A stretch of 64,000 nt of DNA, taken from contig OX337232.1 in NCBI GenBank assembly GCA_946965045.2, forward strand, positions 124,001 to 188,000, read 5' to 3'. This DNA is from Epithemia pelagica. Taxonomy: Eukaryota; Bacillariophyta; Bacillariophyceae; Surirellales; Surirellaceae. The notes under the pieces are model-generated. The model worked only from the letters and a program-made list of their open reading frames with translations. It was not told the origin of the DNA and did not search any database. A program made the translations under genes and the position numbers. How positions within the stretch are numbered: the stretch's first letter is position 1; each line of letters starts with the position of its first letter. Shown one piece after another: positions 39,201-49,261 of the stretch.

Positions 39201-41243
39201 TTACCCGTCATGAAATCAAAAATGGCTTGCTTTCCGGCATTGAATTGTGCGACAGTCTTCAACGATCCTTGGAACGTGCCACTGCGCCAGCTTCCTTGAC
39301 ATCCGTCACCGCCACGGACACAACGGCCGAAGGACCAGCAGCACCAACACCGACCGATGCACTGGCCTTGTCGCCAGCCTTGAACAAAATGGCCGGCCTG
39401 ATTGGACAAGTCGATCGAGTCTTTCAGGAAATTCTGGATACGGTCTTGGCCGATGGTACGTGCATTGTGAAGTAGTAGACTGATGTAGATGCATCGGTCT
39501 AGGCGACATATTCCCCCATACAACGTCATTGCTTCACTTTCTAACCCTTGTCCATTGAATCTCTGGATCTCGCCCTTTATTACAGCCATGGCACGCGATG
39601 TAGTCCACGAATGCTACGAACCCCATCCCCAAAAGACGGATTTGGTCGAAGTCTTCAAGGCCTCTTGTTCTCGCATTGGGGAACAACGGTTTCCTTTGCA
39701 AATGTCACCTCAAGGATTCCCCAAGTTGTTGTTGGATGCCCAATTGTTGCGCTTCATTCATCGAAATGCCGTGTCCAATGCCAACAAGTACGGCCGGCGA
39801 GGCGGTATCATCTCGACCCATGTGGACTATGACGATGCTCCGGACAAGCAAATGTTGACCATCAAGGTGATCAATGAACCGGGTCCGGGACATGAAACAC
39901 TCCTGATAGATGCCGAAGAAAGCAGTCGTTCTGTCTTCAAGGCTGGTCGACGACTCCGCAATGCCATTGATACCAATTCCGCCATTGGAGTGTCCTCCAA
40001 CAGTCGATTCCACCCGGACCATGATTCCCAAAACAATTCATCCATTAACGGAAGTAGCAATTTATCTTCGGGAGACGGTGCCTGGATTATGCAAAAATGT
40101 GCCAAAAACATGGGTGGAGTATGCTCCATTACCTTTGAGCCGGAACGAACCGTGTTTGAATTTTGCTGTCACGCCGCACCCGTCTTGGATCGGCCCTCTG
40201 ACACCAGCAAGGCACAGGGGTTCTTTTTGCCGCTCAACACGTGGGCCTTGGGCATTGACGATTCCTGGATCCAACGCAAACTCTTGTTGCGCATTTTTGC
40301 CAATGCCGGCATTCATGCCACACGCAAAAAGGTGATTGGTCGCAGTTTGGAGGAACTCGATTCGACCGCGCGGGTCTTGACGGAATTTTTGCACGACGAT
40401 CCGTCGGCCAAGTGTTTGGTCTTGGTGGATGAGAATTTGGATTATGTCACGGACGAGATTGGGACCAGTCGAGTGATTCGATCGGGTTCGAAAATGATGG
40501 AATCCATTTTGAATGCCTTGCCCGTGTCACAACGGAATCGCATCTTGACGCTGGTCCGATCGGCCAATGACTCGGCTCAAGATGTCATGGTCTATCGGGA
40601 ACGAACGCATGGATTCTTCCCCAAAATGGCAACCCGACGCGACGATGTCATGGAATTGTTGGAATCGGCCTGGAAAAAACGGTTTGGAGGAGATGACCAG
40701 CAACCCTTGGAGGTGGCCAGGACGGCACCGACGGTACTGTCATCCAGTTCACAGCAATCCTCACCAACCGATTCTGGCACCAACAATGAAAACAACAACA
40801 ACAACAACAACAATATCACGCATAGTTCCTCCTCACCAACCGCTTCTGGTACCAACACCGATACCAACAGCAACAACATCACGCAGAATCCAAACCCTAG
40901 AATGAACCCAACCACGACATGTACAACGCGGTTGGAAGGTTCGGAACGGGATACCTCCGAGACGGATGATTCCTATTGCGTGTCCAAGGATGACTTGCGA
41001 GAAGCCGTGTCTTCGGTGGATTCCTTAATGGAACGGCGATCGACCTGTCATGTTCCCTGGTCCCACATTTGGAGTTCCTTGCATTCGCTCAAGGGTGATC
41101 TCATGACGTCCGATCAAGCCGAATTGCAATGGGCCTCGGCGGAAATCTCCAAACTCCAGGGACCCAGCATGCCCGACAATCTCCATGATCAATGGTCTCA
41201 ACTGCTACGACCCGCTATTTTCAAGGGCATTGATTCCTTTTAG
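36227..41243 (+). CDS. Membrane-bound hybrid histidine kinase (PAS-HisKA-HATPase-REC-HPt)
   Basis: Two exons (36227-39455, 39586-41243) encode about 1628 residues. The N-terminal third has about six or seven hydrophobic spans (for example LWAIGTWLCLLAMAYGV, ILWVAMTTLLISIGTNLLLALA, CEWIPLSGLLTFLSDAVD), broken by Ser/Asp-rich loops. A PAS/PAC-like end (ESFVAIVRDVTERYRRF) precedes the H-box RHEIKNGLLSG with phosphoacceptor His at about 995. The HATPase N-box reads RNAVSNANKYG (~1142). A receiver domain follows with IDDS (~1301), phospho-Asp in LVLVDENLDY (~1358), Ser (~1402) and Lys in FFPKM (~1423). An Asn/Ser linker leads to an HPt domain with LHSLKGDL (His ~1576). All relay residues are present, so one chain could run His-Asp-His transfer. 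The sensed signal is unknown. The start may instead be the ATG at 36278, which has a better context. Confidence 0.82.
39456..39585 (+). other. Intron of the hybrid kinase gene (130 bp)
   Basis: Donor GTACGT at 39456 and acceptor ACAG ending at 39585, phase 1. Joining gives TVLAD followed by AMARDVVHECYE. It lies between the H-box helices and the ATPase domain and removes in-frame stops. Confidence 0.85.
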
Positions 41244-42247
41244 CAAAAAAACGACGGAGGATCCACACGCCCACATGGCACCACCCAAGCTTGGGGTGAC
41301 GTACGGTTCACTTTCCTTGTTTCTCTTGTTCACTCTCTATTGTACCCACCAGGGAACATATATACTCAATTTTTCATCTTGTACAATCTCGGCAGCTTCT
41401 ACATACACTCCTATACTACTAATACTCTCATGGCTAAAACGCGAATTGCTTGTGTTTATCCATGGATAGCAGTGGCATTGCTGGATGCAAACACCCGCAC
41501 CACCAAACATGCAGATACAATATACATGCCATCAAACTGTTGCGTGTCTAGAGGTAGATGCAACCGTTCTTGTGGAGATGCCATTGTTCTTGTGGATCCA
41601 ACGACCCCCCGGCATGTGTACACTCATCTGCTGTCGTCGTCCTGTTGTTCGTGTTCGTGGCCGTGACGAGACGTTCCAAACACAAGAGACTGGTACACTC
41701 GGCTTGCGCGCAAGAGCATGCCGATCACGATCACGACCAACATTCTACATCTGTCACAGACCGGCAAGACCAAAAGCATTTCGATAGTTGACACTGCGAC
41801 AGTCGAAGATTGCCCAAAATCTTTTTGGATTGTGGACATCTATATACGTCCTAGCGGTGATGAGAACTCTAAAATTCCAGATAGATATCTCACGACCAGA
41901 TTCTAAACCTGCTTGGGGGTAGATATCCGTTGTCCATCTTCCATCTCCCATTGTGTGGTCGGCAGGTGTCCTGCATGCCAAAAAGGGACCAAAGAAGCAT
42001 TGCCACCAGACAACTGAAACACCTAAAAGAGAAGAATCAACCATTGACCTTTCACAGAACAACTGTTAAGATACGCGCAATCTAAACGCTGTGTGTTTTC
42101 TACTCCTATTTCCGTCACAATAACATGAGGATACAGCTAGCTCATAGGCAACATAGCGCGCTGAAACAACAAATAATACACTCTTGTGGACTATGTCATT
42201 ACATTATAAAACTCTTTTTCACCTTTCTCCTAGAACTCTTATCATTC
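41244..42247. other. 3' flank of the kinase gene, duplicated at 51.9-52.66 kb
   Basis: Up to about 41800 this DNA matches 51890-52660 in the same orientation (shared CGCCCACATGGCACCA, CAATTTTTCATCTTGTACAAT, GGTACACTCGGCTTGCG and AAGACCAAAAGCATTT blocks). The rest, up to the oxidoreductase gene on the other strand, has no recognised gene. Confidence 0.55.
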
Positions 42248-42865
42248 TCAGGATGCATACTGACGCAGATATTTCACAAAGGTGGTGACATCTTGAGCAC
42301 CAGAAAAGGCCGGCTCTCCTTCGAATTCAAAAAAGGGGACTCCATGAATACCCCGTTGATGCGCTTGAGCTGCTTCGTCATGGACCAGACGACGCAATTC
42401 CTGTACCTTTTCTGGATTGGCAAAGAAATCTTGTACTTCGGTGCTTACACCCGCCTGCTCGGCACAGTGCAACAAACCCGTTTGGTCCGGGAAGATGCCC
42501 CGCGTAAAGTAGGCATCAAAGACAGCTTCATGAAAGGCTGTTTGCTGTAGGTGACCATCCAAATAATGCATCGTGGCATGAAAAAGAGAGGTATTGGGTG
42601 TGCGATCCGTCAGTCCAGTAAAGTCAATGCCGGTCAATTCACCGGCCAGTTTCAAGCGCGATCCGACACGCGATGCCGGGGTCCCTCCCTTGGGAATGCC
42701 CTCCTCCGGTGCTTCTGGACGTAACATGAAGGGCTTCCAAGATATCTGGGTCTCGATATTGGCTACCTGGGAAGCTTCTTGGAGTTTGCGAAGTCCTATG
42801 TAGCACCAAGGGCACATGAGGTCACTGGTGATGGCAACAGAGACTGCTTTCGTAATCGGAGCCAT
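42248..42865 (-). CDS. DsbA-family / FrnE-like oxidoreductase (2-hydroxychromene-2-carboxylate isomerase-like fold)
   Basis: The protein has 205 residues with a thioredoxin-like fold of the DSBA/FrnE type. The N-terminal strand leads into SDLMCPWCYIGLRKL, with the CPWC redox motif at about residues 18-21. The helical insert contains TPNTSLFHATMHYL and FDAYFTRGIFPDQTGLL, typical of FrnE. Near the C-terminus GIHGVPFFEFEG supplies the cis-proline loop (GVPFF). FrnE-type proteins are cytosolic disulfide oxidoreductases or isomerases. The substrate cannot be inferred. Length matches the family. The start has context CCATCATGG and no targeting peptide, so the protein is probably cytosolic. Confidence 0.88.
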   Translation of the reverse strand: MAPITKAVSVAITSDLMCPWCYIGLRKLQEASQVANIETQISWKPFMLRPEAPEEGIPKGGTPASRVGSRLKLAGELTGIDFTGLTDRTPNTSLFHATMHYLDGHLQQTAFHEAVFDAYFTRGIFPDQTGLLHCAEQAGVSTEVQDFFANPEKVQELRRLVHDEAAQAHQRGIHGVPFFEFEGEPAFSGAQDVTTFVKYLRQYAS

Positions 42866-43427
42866 GATGGTAACTGATAATAAAGGTGTACGTGACGGAT
42901 GCTCTTGATTTCTCTTCAGTGTCTCTTGCTTTTAAAAGCGCAAGAATATTATGAGAACAACCAACGTCGTAATGGTGGCTCCAGCGGTTTCCGCCGCATC
43001 CGCTCATCATGGTCAACCAAAGACGAAGTGGAACAATTTCGACTTCGACGGAGAGTGCGCCGGCCGGCATGTGAATCGCGCGTGAATGGACATCGATCGA
43101 AGTCGAGAGAATTCCAAAGGAAGTCATCAGCGTCTGTCCATCGTCAGCTTCCGATTCCATCCAATAGATCCAAACAGGTCACAACCAGCTGGTCCTTATT
43201 TTTTATTGTTTGGTTCTTTGGTTCATCCGGACGATCTTCTTCTGTTCTTATCGCTGTCCGCGGTGGACCCTGACCACACCATGTTCTTCTTCTCCAGCGG
43301 ATGAGCTTCACTACAACCCTCCGATTGCCGTCCAGGAGATGCCACAACTCTTCTTGTTGGAGGCGTTCCTGGGGTTGCCTCTTTTTGAGGCGCGCGCAAG
43401 ATGCGAGTCCTGAGGAGTCGTAGAGAC
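42866..43427. other. Flank of the copia element
   Basis: Upstream region of the oxidoreductase gene, extending to the left target-site duplication of the complete copia element. Short overlapping frames only. No recognised feature. Confidence 0.4.
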
Positions 43428-43433
43428 TTGGAC
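43428..43433. repeat. Target-site duplication TTGGAC (left)
   Basis: TTGGAC lies directly before the left LTR and again directly after the right LTR (49723-49728). A 6-bp duplication confirms the ends of the element and integrase-mediated insertion. Confidence 0.85.
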
Positions 43434-43894
43434 TGTTGTTTTCCTGCTACCGTGGGCAACAAGAACGAGCTCAACCCGTGTAAAACAAAGTTAAGTTGTG
43501 TGTTTAGTCTTTACATCTACTCGTAGCGATGGCTGTGATCCGTTGGATCGTCGGCCGTTTGATAAGGTAGATTGGAGATCTTTTGCGATCTTGTTGCAAT
43601 CTTGGTTTCCTATGTATCGTCGTCCAGCCCGTTCTTGCCAGTCAGAATGTTTAGACGACGACAGTTATGGGATGCCATAGGATCTCGTTTCTCTATGTAT
43701 TGGACTTGTTTGGGCCGTTATTGTTGATGACGCGTTGCTCCAAATGAGACTTGGTCGGCCCATTGGTTCATTTGTTCTGTTTGAAATAACGATGGTACTC
43801 GTCTCTTGTCGGTCGAATCTTCTACTTCCGAATGCCGGTTCCGAATATTGGTCGCACTTCTTGATTCACTGACCATATCTCATTATTTTGAACA
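43434..43894 (-). repeat. 3' LTR of the complete copia element
   Basis: 461 bp, same length as the other LTR. On the element strand it starts TGTTCAAAATAATG and ends AAAACAACA. The single difference noticed from the 5' LTR is G at 43757 versus C at 49585. Confidence 0.92.
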
Positions 43895-43921
43895 CTCCCT
43901 CTCGGCCGAGTAGAGTCGATG

Positions 43922-46900
43922 TTACCATCCTTGTATACTCTCGCGATGTTTCTCGAACGATGATTCGTTGAGAGATTTAGTGAAGATATCCGCGGTCTGA
44001 TCGTCTGTCGCGCACGGGTGAATCTCAATCTCTTTTCGTTCCACGAAAGATTTAAAATGGAACAACTTGGTGCACAGATACCGTGTCCTGGGTCTGTACT
44101 TGTATATTGTTGCGAGTTCGACTGCACCACTGTTATCTTCGAAGGCCTTGCAGTGTATATTGGGTGTCGTAGAGAGAATAGGGAATCCCAAATCCTTCAT
44201 CTCACGAGTGATGGCCATCAACGGAATGACAGTACGTAGTGCGTGTGACAAACTTATGATCTCTGCTTCTGTGGTTGATAAGGCTATCTCTGACTGCAGT
44301 TTTGATTGCCAGAGGATGGGGCAACCTGCATAGAAGACCACAAATCCCGTTCGAGACCGAGCCATATCCTTGTTTGGGTGGTCGAGCTTGTTAAAATTGC
44401 CTGCAAAGTCCGCGTCGGCGTACACTTGGAAAGATTTCGTGGTGTCGGGTTTTAGTATCACTCCTTGCTTTCTTGTCCCGGCGAGGTAACGTGCTATGTG
44501 TTTGACGGCTTTCCCATGAATTGCTTTTGGGTTTTCGCAAAATCTGGCGCATTGGTGGACGGCGAAACTAATATCTGGTCTCGTGCTCTTTTCCAGGAAG
44601 TTGAGTTTCCCGATCGCCGACCTGTAATGGAAATGGTGATCAAATGCTTTTCCGTCTTGGTCCTGTCTCAAGCGTACTGTGGTTGGTGCCGGTGTTTCTT
44701 TCTTCTTGGTTGATTCGTCGGCAAGGTGAAGATCTTGGAGGATTGAGTCAATTAAATGTGGTTGAGTCAAGTGGATGGTGCCATCCTCTTTTCTGTCGAT
44801 GTTGACCCCAAGAAAATCGTTGACTCCGTCTTCATAGGTCATCTTCAGACCACTATTCTCCATTGTAACAATCAACCGGTCGAGTTCTTCTTTGTCAGGA
44901 CCCAACAATAAGGAATCGTCCGTATACAAAATGTATACGCATTTACCATGATAAAAGAGGCACTCGTCGTGTGCACTTTGTTGGAAACCGACTTGCTTGA
45001 GTCGTTCCACGAGGTGTTGATTCCATACTCGGGCACCCTGCTTCTGCCCATAGTAATTTTGCTTGATCTTGAGGACGTAGTCTTCTGCTCGCTGGTTTCC
45101 TTTTGTATCGAATGTGAAGCTTTTCGGCGCTTCCATATACATATCAGTCTCGGCGACTGCTTGAGTATATGCCAGCACACAATCTACCTGTTTGATGTGC
45201 CATCCTTGTGTGAGTGCCATAGTCAGGATGAATCTCACGACGGGCCATTGAATCACGGGAGCGTAGGTTTCCCAATAGTTAACCCCCTTTTCTTGCATGG
45301 ACCCATCATATGCCAATCTGGATTTCCATTTGTAGACTTCTCTAGTTTTTAGTCTTCTCTTTCGGACGCAACTCCACACTCCTCGAGAGATTAGCGCTCC
45401 TTTCGGAATGTCCTTTCGCTTGACCACCTCCCATAGCCCATTATCGCTATGATCTTGTACTTCTTTCTGTGCTGCCTTTATGAATTCCGCTCGATCCTCT
45501 TGTTTCATCGCTTCATGCCAGTACATAACATCTGGATTGCTGTTAGCTTGAGCGGTATTGACTGTCACAGTTGGTTTAGCTGTGATAGCTACTTCTCCGA
45601 TCGCGTCTTCGGGCTCTTGGAGCGAAGTCAAGTAGTCTTGATATCGTTGTGTTCGACGAGGAGTACGTTGGGACCGCCTAGCTCCCTCATGCTCTGGCAT
45701 AGTTTCTCGTTCTTCCATTGGCGGGTTAGCATCGTTAGTTTGGTCCCTGTCTTCGGGTATCGTAACGTCGGTCTCACGTCGGGGTGACGTCGTTGTACTT
45801 CCGAATTCCACGCGTGGTTGATTCTCCCTCATGCGTGGTCTGGATTTTGTGAACCCTGCCTTATACTGCCATTGAGATATTGGTTGGGCCTCTCCAAAAC
45901 TTTTGCGTATGGTTTCAAATTGGTCATCGTATTGAACATGAAATTGAGGTGACGTCAATCCGGAAGAAAGGGATAAGATAAGCCCGATTGTCCTTGCATG
46001 TTGAGGAGAATAGCCCAAGAAAATGCCAACTCGAGCTCGTTCGGACCATTTGGGAATTGGAGTTCCGCTTTGTAATTCGTTGTCGAGTACGTATGCTGGG
46101 CATCCGAATGTATGTGCGAGTCGTGTATTGAATCTTACCGTTGAACCTGTAAATAGTTCCATTGGCGTCTTTTCCTTGTGTTTCTTCATTGGTGCCTCAT
46201 TGAACATGTCGTTGGCATAGCGGACTGCATAGGGCCATAAGTTCGTCGTCACTGTACTACGCCAGCGTCGTTGGGCGTGTATTAGCATTGTTCTTCCTGA
46301 TTCTTGTAGTTCTCTAATACGTCGTTCGGCCATGCCACTTTGAAAGTGAGCATTAACTCCACTGAAAGTTAATCGTTGATTCTTCATTTGTACTGCTTCC
46401 CGTAATTTATTGTCGGCAAAGATGCCGTTATCGGCGTGATAATGTCGGATCTTGACTCCGTGAGTGTCTGCCCAAGCTTCAAACCGTTCTTTAGCTTCGA
46501 TCGTGTCTTTTGCTGATGTACTCCGTTGAAGGTGTACATAGCCTACCCCTGAGAAGTGGTCGACGAAAACCGTAGCCACCCTATATCTGTCCCGTGTGGG
46601 AGTCCCACGTAGATGCGCAATGTAACCCGGAGTCTTTGATATCATTTGGTCGACTGATACACATTGACCCGGTGACGTCATGGTATCTAGTGTTCCACGA
46701 TGACCTTTAATTCGCCAGGGACGTCGCGTAGCTTTCCCGTACATACACGCCGTACAGACCGGGACCTTACAGTTTGCAAGTCGCTTTGGGAGTCCTCCTT
46801 CTCGTGCAAGGCTTTGGATTTTCGCCATCGACAGGTGACCCATTCTATGATGCGTTCGGAGTAACTCTAGCGTTGGACTTGCGGGGAGTACCTCTTCTTC

Positions 46901-47917
46901 ATTAGGAATCACATGTACGGTATCGCTGGGGTCTATGAGGAACTCGGTAGTCATCGGTACATCTCTTGTTGGAAAATAATGTTCATTTTGTTCGTCGTCG
47001 AGATTCTTGTGATTTTCGTCGATACTCCAATCGTCTCCCTCATCTTGGTCCATTGTTGATGGAGACCGTTCCATGACGGATTTGTCGTCGTCTTCAATGA
47101 GGTTTGCGTTGTTGACCAGCAAGGGCTTGTTGTCCTCTTGATGGATTGTCGTGCCTGCCTTTTTGCAAAACGCTTCGTATTTTGTGTATCCTGGGGCAGT
47201 CGTAAACTCACCCACATTTGAACCTCGTTGTTTCAATGGAATCGTCCGTTTGAAGAGTCCTTGCCCCCAAATCAATTCGATAGCGTTGCTATATGTCACG
47301 CATCGTGTTCCTCTCGGCAAGGGTTTGATATCTTTTGCTGTTTGTGCCCAATGTTGGGGCGAAAGCAGTTTGGTTGGAGTCGATGGGATGTAGAAGGACC
47401 TTGGGAGCGTGATCGTATGGATCTTGCCGTCGTCGTCCTCGATATCCCATCGTATCGTCGTCTCGTATATATCTGGTTGATATGTTCCTGCTACTCCCTT
47501 GACCTTTCGTTTGATTTTGATTGGTTTGGTGCAGCAGTCTTGTATGTCGTTCGTAATTGACGCGGTTGCGCAATTGTCAATCAAGACTTTCCTGCTGTCG
47601 GTATCAAAGCCAACTTCGTGAGCCGCTCGGTGAGTAACTTGTCCAGTTGTCGAAGTCAGTATCGTTGCCATGCATAATGCCCGGAGGAGTCCTGTATAGT
47701 TAGTTCTCCGTCGTCTCCGGCCATGGTCGATTCTTCGTTTCTTCTTCACTTTGATTTTGGTCGCGAGAGAGGTCGCTATGGAGTCGCATAGCCCTTGGAC
47801 GTAGTCTAGGACTGACTCCAGGTGGTAGCACCTAGGACACCATAGCCCGTAGCACAGCATAGTGTAACTTGATAAAAGGATCGTCACTAATACTGTGTAA
47901 ACGAGCTGCTTGATCAT
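43922..47917 (-). CDS. Copia Pol polyprotein (protease, integrase, reverse transcriptase, RNase H)
   Basis: The protein has 1331 residues from its first ATG, but the frame is open right back to the gag stop (no stop in the 12 codons between). Order is the copia order. Protease has VLIDNCATASI (~112). Integrase has the zinc-binding HHRMGHLS ... CTACMYGK and the D, D, E residues in SVDQM, HADNGIF and AERRIREL. RT contains QVDCVLAYTQA and YTDDSLLLG. RNase H includes VYADADFAGN and STTEAEIISL. Near the N-terminus lies a hydrophobic, Cys-containing stretch (VYTVLVTILLSSYTM) of unclear role. No frameshift or stop was seen, so the enzyme is probably functional. Confidence 0.9.
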   Translation of the reverse strand: MIKQLVYTVLVTILLSSYTMLCYGLWCPRCYHLESVLDYVQGLCDSIATSLATKIKVKKKRRIDHGRRRRRTNYTGLLRALCMATILTSTTGQVTHRAAHEVGFDTDSRKVLIDNCATASITNDIQDCCTKPIKIKRKVKGVAGTYQPDIYETTIRWDIEDDDGKIHTITLPRSFYIPSTPTKLLSPQHWAQTAKDIKPLPRGTRCVTYSNAIELIWGQGLFKRTIPLKQRGSNVGEFTTAPGYTKYEAFCKKAGTTIHQEDNKPLLVNNANLIEDDDKSVMERSPSTMDQDEGDDWSIDENHKNLDDEQNEHYFPTRDVPMTTEFLIDPSDTVHVIPNEEEVLPASPTLELLRTHHRMGHLSMAKIQSLAREGGLPKRLANCKVPVCTACMYGKATRRPWRIKGHRGTLDTMTSPGQCVSVDQMISKTPGYIAHLRGTPTRDRYRVATVFVDHFSGVGYVHLQRSTSAKDTIEAKERFEAWADTHGVKIRHYHADNGIFADNKLREAVQMKNQRLTFSGVNAHFQSGMAERRIRELQESGRTMLIHAQRRWRSTVTTNLWPYAVRYANDMFNEAPMKKHKEKTPMELFTGSTVRFNTRLAHTFGCPAYVLDNELQSGTPIPKWSERARVGIFLGYSPQHARTIGLILSLSSGLTSPQFHVQYDDQFETIRKSFGEAQPISQWQYKAGFTKSRPRMRENQPRVEFGSTTTSPRRETDVTIPEDRDQTNDANPPMEERETMPEHEGARRSQRTPRRTQRYQDYLTSLQEPEDAIGEVAITAKPTVTVNTAQANSNPDVMYWHEAMKQEDRAEFIKAAQKEVQDHSDNGLWEVVKRKDIPKGALISRGVWSCVRKRRLKTREVYKWKSRLAYDGSMQEKGVNYWETYAPVIQWPVVRFILTMALTQGWHIKQVDCVLAYTQAVAETDMYMEAPKSFTFDTKGNQRAEDYVLKIKQNYYGQKQGARVWNQHLVERLKQVGFQQSAHDECLFYHGKCVYILYTDDSLLLGPDKEELDRLIVTMENSGLKMTYEDGVNDFLGVNIDRKEDGTIHLTQPHLIDSILQDLHLADESTKKKETPAPTTVRLRQDQDGKAFDHHFHYRSAIGKLNFLEKSTRPDISFAVHQCARFCENPKAIHGKAVKHIARYLAGTRKQGVILKPDTTKSFQVYADADFAGNFNKLDHPNKDMARSRTGFVVFYAGCPILWQSKLQSEIALSTTEAEIISLSHALRTVIPLMAITREMKDLGFPILSTTPNIHCKAFEDNSGAVELATIYKYRPRTRYLCTKLFHFKSFVERKEIEIHPCATDDQTADIFTKSLNESSFEKHRESIQGW

Positions 47918-47956
47918 GTCGTGCAGCCCGGGGAACCATCCCGGGTTTGGTTGTCA
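47918..47956 (-). promoter_or_regulatory. Putative gag-pol UGA readthrough signal with stem-loop
   Basis: On the element strand the gag UGA (47956-47954) is followed after exactly 8 nt (CAACCAAA) by a perfect 6-bp GC stem. CCCGGG, a 7-nt loop (ATGGTTC), then CCCGGG again (CCCGGG is self-complementary). The frame continues open into pol. Spacing and geometry resemble retroviral stop-codon readthrough signals. Confidence 0.55.
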
Positions 47957-49210
47957 TTCGTCGGTGCTGTTGTCGCTGTCATCGTCTTCATCGTGGGTAG
48001 CACCGGCTAGGGCGCTAGCAAGGCGGAGTCCTGGGTTCGTTCCCGTGTTCTCGGACGTGGTATCATCTCTGTTCTCGTGTGCTGCGTCGTAGGCTCGTTT
48101 CTTATCTCCTGTCAGACCACGTCCGTTACACGTTGCGGACGTGTGGTTTTTGTTGGTCGACCACTTTCCGTGCCACTTGCACCAGTACCACATTTTTCCG
48201 TTGACTTCCTTCGTCTCGGACTGACCACTCTTTGGTCCCACCGTAAGCCAGGCCTTATCGTTGTCAGTTGCCTTGTCCGTCTTCCCTTTGCTTGTCTGTT
48301 TCTTCTGGTCACTGGGGTTAGTCTTGCGTTTCTGTTCCTTGAGTTTATTCACGGATGCTTCAAGTGCGATCAATTTCTGGTCGCGTGCCGAGAGAGCCTG
48401 CCATTTCTTCTGTTCCACGAGCGTCTGGTACTTGGTGCGAGCAACGCTCATTAGTTGACGCGGGGTCAGTCCTGGATTGTCTCCTTCTTCATATGCGTTC
48501 TTCTTTCGACGAATGAACTCTAGAAAGTTATCGTCGTTCACGGTTTCGTAAGCCTTAAATAGATTCGGTAGAAGGTCGAGCGTCTGCTCGCCGCGCGCGT
48601 TGAGAGCCCGAAGAGTCTCGTCTACATAGAAGTTAAACTTGGCGATGTCCGCGTTCACATCCATAATATAGATGTGAAGGTCAGCCAGGCGTTGGCGTAG
48701 AACCATAACGGTGGCTTCGGTGTCCACATGTGCCAACGAGATCAAAACCTTGAGGAGAAGGGGTCCGGAACCACGCCCATCGATAGTGAAGTCTTCGCGT
48801 CGAATATTGACCTGTGCCTTGGCGTCGTCGGTAAGTGATGCCATAATGCAAGTGTATGCCATGTATGCATTCTGTGTCTGACGATTGGCTCCATTGAAGT
48901 GTTCAACGCAGGCACGGACTTGTTGCAAGGAGACACGACCATACTCGCTGGTGAGCAAACGAAGATTGGCGTCGGGGGCAGCGATCGCTTCTGGAATTGC
49001 AAAGATCGAAGTCCAGTTTTGTTCAACGATCCTGTCTTGGAGAGTATCAAGGAACGTCTTGAGTCCGTCGGCTTCAAGGTCGTAGAGATCTCCACTATCG
49101 TACAATCCACGAATCGCTTGCTTGTAAAACTTCGCTCCTCCTGCCGTCGTGAAGTTGATCACTTGATTGGCGTTGGCATGAGCGGGTGAAAGGGCAAAAT
49201 TTGCGGCCAT
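47954..49210 (-). CDS. Copia Gag protein
   Basis: The protein has 418 residues, starting in a strong context (TCCACCATGG) at 49210. It begins MAANFALSPAHANANQVINF. The middle is helical, as expected for a capsid-like domain. Near the C-terminus a variant zinc knuckle is visible: WCKWHGKW ... NHTSATC, that is C-x2-H-x(9-10)-H-x4-C instead of the classic CCHC. It ends in an Asp/Asn/Ser-rich tail (DEDDDSDNSTDE). Gag coats the element RNA in virus-like particles. It ends in UGA in the same frame as pol, with only 12 sense codons between. That arrangement suggests readthrough to make Gag-Pol. Confidence 0.85.
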   Translation of the reverse strand: MAANFALSPAHANANQVINFTTAGGAKFYKQAIRGLYDSGDLYDLEADGLKTFLDTLQDRIVEQNWTSIFAIPEAIAAPDANLRLLTSEYGRVSLQQVRACVEHFNGANRQTQNAYMAYTCIMASLTDDAKAQVNIRREDFTIDGRGSGPLLLKVLISLAHVDTEATVMVLRQRLADLHIYIMDVNADIAKFNFYVDETLRALNARGEQTLDLLPNLFKAYETVNDDNFLEFIRRKKNAYEEGDNPGLTPRQLMSVARTKYQTLVEQKKWQALSARDQKLIALEASVNKLKEQKRKTNPSDQKKQTSKGKTDKATDNDKAWLTVGPKSGQSETKEVNGKMWYWCKWHGKWSTNKNHTSATCNGRGLTGDKKRAYDAAHENRDDTTSENTGTNPGLRLASALAGATHDEDDDSDNSTDE

Positions 49211-49261
49211 GGTGGATGATGAATTGACAACGTTTTAGCTGTAAACAGCGCAGAGGAAGCG

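Noticed and set aside
43498-43680. 60-codon frame found identically at 49326-49508
   Set aside because: Lies wholly inside the LTR; identity simply reflects the two LTR copies.
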